Shown piece by piece: positions 6,758 to 7,611 of a stretch of DNA of 7,611 nt. Position numbers and translations under genes: made by a program. Origin of the DNA: Actinomycetes bacterium (GTDB taxonomy: Bacteria > Actinomycetota > Actinomycetes > Actinomycetales > Cellulomonadaceae); assembly GCA_023412515.1 (NCBI GenBank), contig JAEYNO010000258.1, forward strand, positions 1 to 7,611, written 5' to 3'. The notes under the pieces were generated by a model. It ran no database searches, was not told the origin of the DNA, and saw nothing but the letters and a program-made list of their open reading frames with translations. Each line of letters begins with the position of its first letter. The stretch's first letter is position 1.

Positions 6758-6772
6758 CACCGTCACACGGTG
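6758..6772 (+). promoter_or_regulatory. Small hairpin just upstream of the cspA ribosome-binding site
   Basis: CACCGT (6758-6763) and ACGGTG (6767-6772) form a 6-bp stem with a CAC loop, ending 4 nt before AGAAGG (6777-6782). Such a stem could influence ribosome access in a temperature-dependent way, which would make sense for a cold-shock gene, but no anti-Shine-Dalgarno pairing is visible in it. Confidence 0.35.
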
Positions 6773-6791
6773 GGACAGAAGGATGCGGGAC

Positions 6792-6995
6792 ATGGCACAG
6801 GGCTCGGTCAAGTGGTTCAACGCCGAGAAGGGCTTCGGGTTCATCGCGCAGGACGACGGCGGTGCCGACGTCTTCGTGCACTACTCGGCGATCGACACGC
6901 AGGGCTACCGCTCGCTCGACGAGGGGCAGCGCGTGGAGTTCGACATCACGCAGGGTCAGAAGGGTCCGCAGGCGGAGCACGTCCGCCCGCTGTGA
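6792..6995 (+). CDS. cspA: Cold-shock protein CspA-like, single CSD domain
   Basis: A 67-residue OB-fold nucleic-acid chaperone that binds single-stranded RNA and DNA and is expected to melt RNA secondary structure in the cytoplasm. The surface motifs are intact: KWFNAEKGFGFI (7-18, RNP1) and VFVHY (27-31, RNP2), with the C-terminal KGPQAEHV (57-64) typical of actinobacterial members. Length and sequence closely resemble mycobacterial CspA. The ATG at 6792 is chosen because AGAAGG (6777-6782) lies 9 nt before it; an in-frame ATG at 6783 abuts that site and would add only Met-Arg-Asp. The gene stands alone, preceded by a 309-bp leader/promoter region and followed by strong hairpins, so it is probably monocistronic. 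Family is certain; which csp paralogue it is, and whether cold induces it, cannot be told from sequence. Confidence 0.95.
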   Translation: MAQGSVKWFNAEKGFGFIAQDDGGADVFVHYSAIDTQGYRSLDEGQRVEFDITQGQKGPQAEHVRPL

Positions 6996-7002
6996 CCCGC
7001 GT

Positions 7003-7019
7003 CCCGGCGCGACGCCGGG
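7003..7019. terminator. Hairpin just after cspA
   Basis: CCCGGCG (7003-7009) and CGCCGGG (7013-7019) form a 7-bp all-G+C stem around CGA, starting 8 nt after the cspA stop codon. It has no U-tract. It probably acts with the longer hairpin that follows, either in termination or in protecting the mRNA 3' end. Confidence 0.5.
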
Positions 7020-7025
7020 GACGCC

Positions 7026-7064
7026 GACGCGGGGCCGCACCGTCCGACGGTGCGGCCCCGCGTC
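7026..7064. terminator. Perfect 18-bp-stem bidirectional terminator between convergent genes
   Basis: GACGCGGGGCCGCACCGT (7026-7043) and its exact complement (7047-7064) surround a CCG loop. No U-tract follows on either strand, which is common for actinobacterial terminators. It lies between cspA (plus) and the spermidine-synthase-like gene (minus), and its right arm includes two bases of that gene's stop codon (7063-7065). It most likely ends both transcripts. Confidence 0.85.
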
Positions 7065-7611
7065 ATGCCCGGGGGACCGGCGCGCCCGGTGCGACGTCGC
7101 CCTGCCCCGCCCCGGGGGACGCAGGCGGGTCGTGGCGCGGGGTGGCCCGGCCCGCGAGCACGCGCGTCTCGCCGTCGCTCAGCAGCCGCGCCGGGACCGG
7201 AAGGCTCCGTAGCGTGCGGTCCAGCCCCGGGTCGTCGAGCAGGGTGGGGTCGTCGGTGCCGACCAGGACGAGGTTGCCGTAGCGCCGCCCGCGCAGCAGC
7301 GCCGGCTCGGCGACCACGCCGATCCGCGCGAACGCCGCCGCGATCGTCGCGAGCTCGGCGCGCGCGAGCGCCAGCGGCGGGCGGTCGGCGCAGTTCGCGA
7401 GGTAGACCCCGCCCGGGCGCAGCACGCGCGCGACGTCGCGCGTGAACTCGAGCGTCGTGAGGGGGTCCGGCGTCCGGTCGCCCGCGAAGACGTCCCGCAC
7501 CACGACGTCGAACGACGCGTCGGGCAGCGTGGCCAGCTCGGCGCGCGCCTCGCCCGTGCGCAGGCGCAGGTGCGGGGCGCGGGGGAGCGCGAACCACGCG
7601 CGCGCCAGGCG
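7063..7611 (-). CDS. Spermidine synthase-like protein (Rossmann methyltransferase fold), N-terminus cut off
   Basis: The last 182 codons are visible; the gene enters from the right edge and ends at TGA (7065-7063). The frame stays open to the edge, and the residues upstream of the GTG at 7503 (ARAWFALPRAPHLRLRTGEA) continue the fold, so that GTG is not the start. ASFDVVVRDVFAG (32-44) is the strand and loop where spermidine synthases carry the catalytic DSxDP-type motif, then LTTLEFTRDVARVLRPGG (48-66, followed by VYLANC) is typical of the SpeE-like fold. The first Asp (40) is kept, but the second acidic position and Pro are replaced, so true aminopropyl transfer is doubtful. The tail (about 154-182) is rich in Pro, Gly and Ala and probably disordered. 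Actinobacterial proteins of this type are often annotated as spermidine synthase or fused MFS/spermidine synthase; the real substrate is unknown. The stop codon overlaps the shared terminator. Confidence 0.8.
   Translation of the reverse strand, partial: RLARAWFALPRAPHLRLRTGEARAELATLPDASFDVVVRDVFAGDRTPDPLTTLEFTRDVARVLRPGGVYLANCADRPPLALARAELATIAAAFARIGVVAEPALLRGRRYGNLVLVGTDDPTLLDDPGLDRTLRSLPVPARLLSDGETRVLAGRATPRHDPPASPGAGQGDVAPGAPVPRA

Larger units (their letters stand above)
6483..6791. other. 309-bp non-coding region ahead of cspA with clustered palindromes
   Basis: No plausible protein-coding frame lies here. It is somewhat richer in A and T than the neighbouring genes around 6540-6620, as expected for a promoter zone, but I find no good -10/-35 pair. 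It holds the inverted repeats at 6560-6577, 6579-6592, 6688-6701 and 6758-6772, and a 9-bp direct repeat CACCAGCGT (6511-6519 and 6609-6617). Cold-shock genes often have long structured leaders; part of this region may be one. Confidence 0.5.

Noticed and set aside
6783..6791. ATG at 6783 as the cspA start
   Set aside because: It directly abuts the AGAAGG site, leaving no spacer, and adds three residues not usual in the family; the ATG at 6792 has a 9-nt spacer.
6355..6844. Small minus-strand ORFs across the cspA upstream region
   Set aside because: They lack clear ribosome-binding sites, overlap the real genes antisense and show no conserved motif that I recognise.
5361..7040. A 559-codon open minus-strand frame opposite the PAC2 gene and cspA
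   Set aside because: It runs antisense to two well-supported genes and across their non-coding gap, with low-complexity composition and no family signature.
6674..7282. Possible plus-strand ORF starting before cspA and running through the terminator
   Set aside because: It overlaps cspA in another phase and reads through the 18-bp-stem terminator; the composition is typical of out-of-frame G+C-rich sequence.
7063..7503. Treating the GTG at 7503 as the start of a 146-residue minus-strand protein
   Set aside because: The frame stays open to the window edge and the upstream 36 residues continue the methyltransferase-like fold, so this is an internal codon of a longer gene.

Overview
The window is about 75% G+C with the matching codon bias (third positions almost always G or C, frequent GTG starts). 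The proteins look actinobacterial: a HelR-type RNA polymerase motor, a PAC2-family protein, and a cold-shock protein very like mycobacterial CspA. I infer an actinobacterium, probably order Micrococcales and possibly a Cellulomonas relative. That placement rests on protein resemblance, not on a search. All genes look chromosomal. I see no tRNA, rRNA, IS element, CRISPR array or phage gene.

Layout. (1) Positions 1-1973, minus strand: most of a HelR/HelD ATPase, its C-terminus cut off by the window edge. (2) Positions 1974-2177: a divergent promoter region of 204 bp with a GATAAT box facing helR, a weaker TACAGT box facing right, a G+C hairpin and three copies of a heptamer. (3) Positions 2178-5425, plus strand: a tight three-gene signalling operon. 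It encodes a receiver-PP2C phosphatase response regulator, a CHASE3-HAMP membrane histidine kinase and a single-domain RcpA-like response regulator. The first two genes overlap by 4 bp and the third starts on the base after the kinase stop codon. (4) Positions 5544-6482: a PAC2-family protein. (5) Positions 6483-6791: a 309-bp non-coding stretch with several small palindromes. (6) Positions 6792-6995: a 67-residue cold-shock protein. (7) Positions 7003-7064: hairpins, including a perfect 18-bp stem that probably ends both convergent transcripts. (8) Positions 7063-7611, minus strand: the C-terminal part of a spermidine-synthase-like methyltransferase-fold protein, its N-terminus outside the window.

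How the genes may work together. One membrane kinase is encoded with two receivers. One receiver carries an RsbU/SpoIIE-type phosphatase, the output used in partner-switching control of alternative sigma factors. The other is a stand-alone receiver of the kind paired with phytochrome-like kinases, perhaps a phosphate sink or a diffusible output. No anti-sigma factor, STAS antagonist or sigma factor is encoded here, so the phosphatase target must lie elsewhere. The operon diverges from helR, whose product clears and protects RNA polymerase, and a cold-shock gene lies downstream. A general-stress or transcription-stress theme is possible but is inference from gene order. The most interesting item is the compact one-kinase, two-receiver module; the rest is mostly ordinary chromosomal content.
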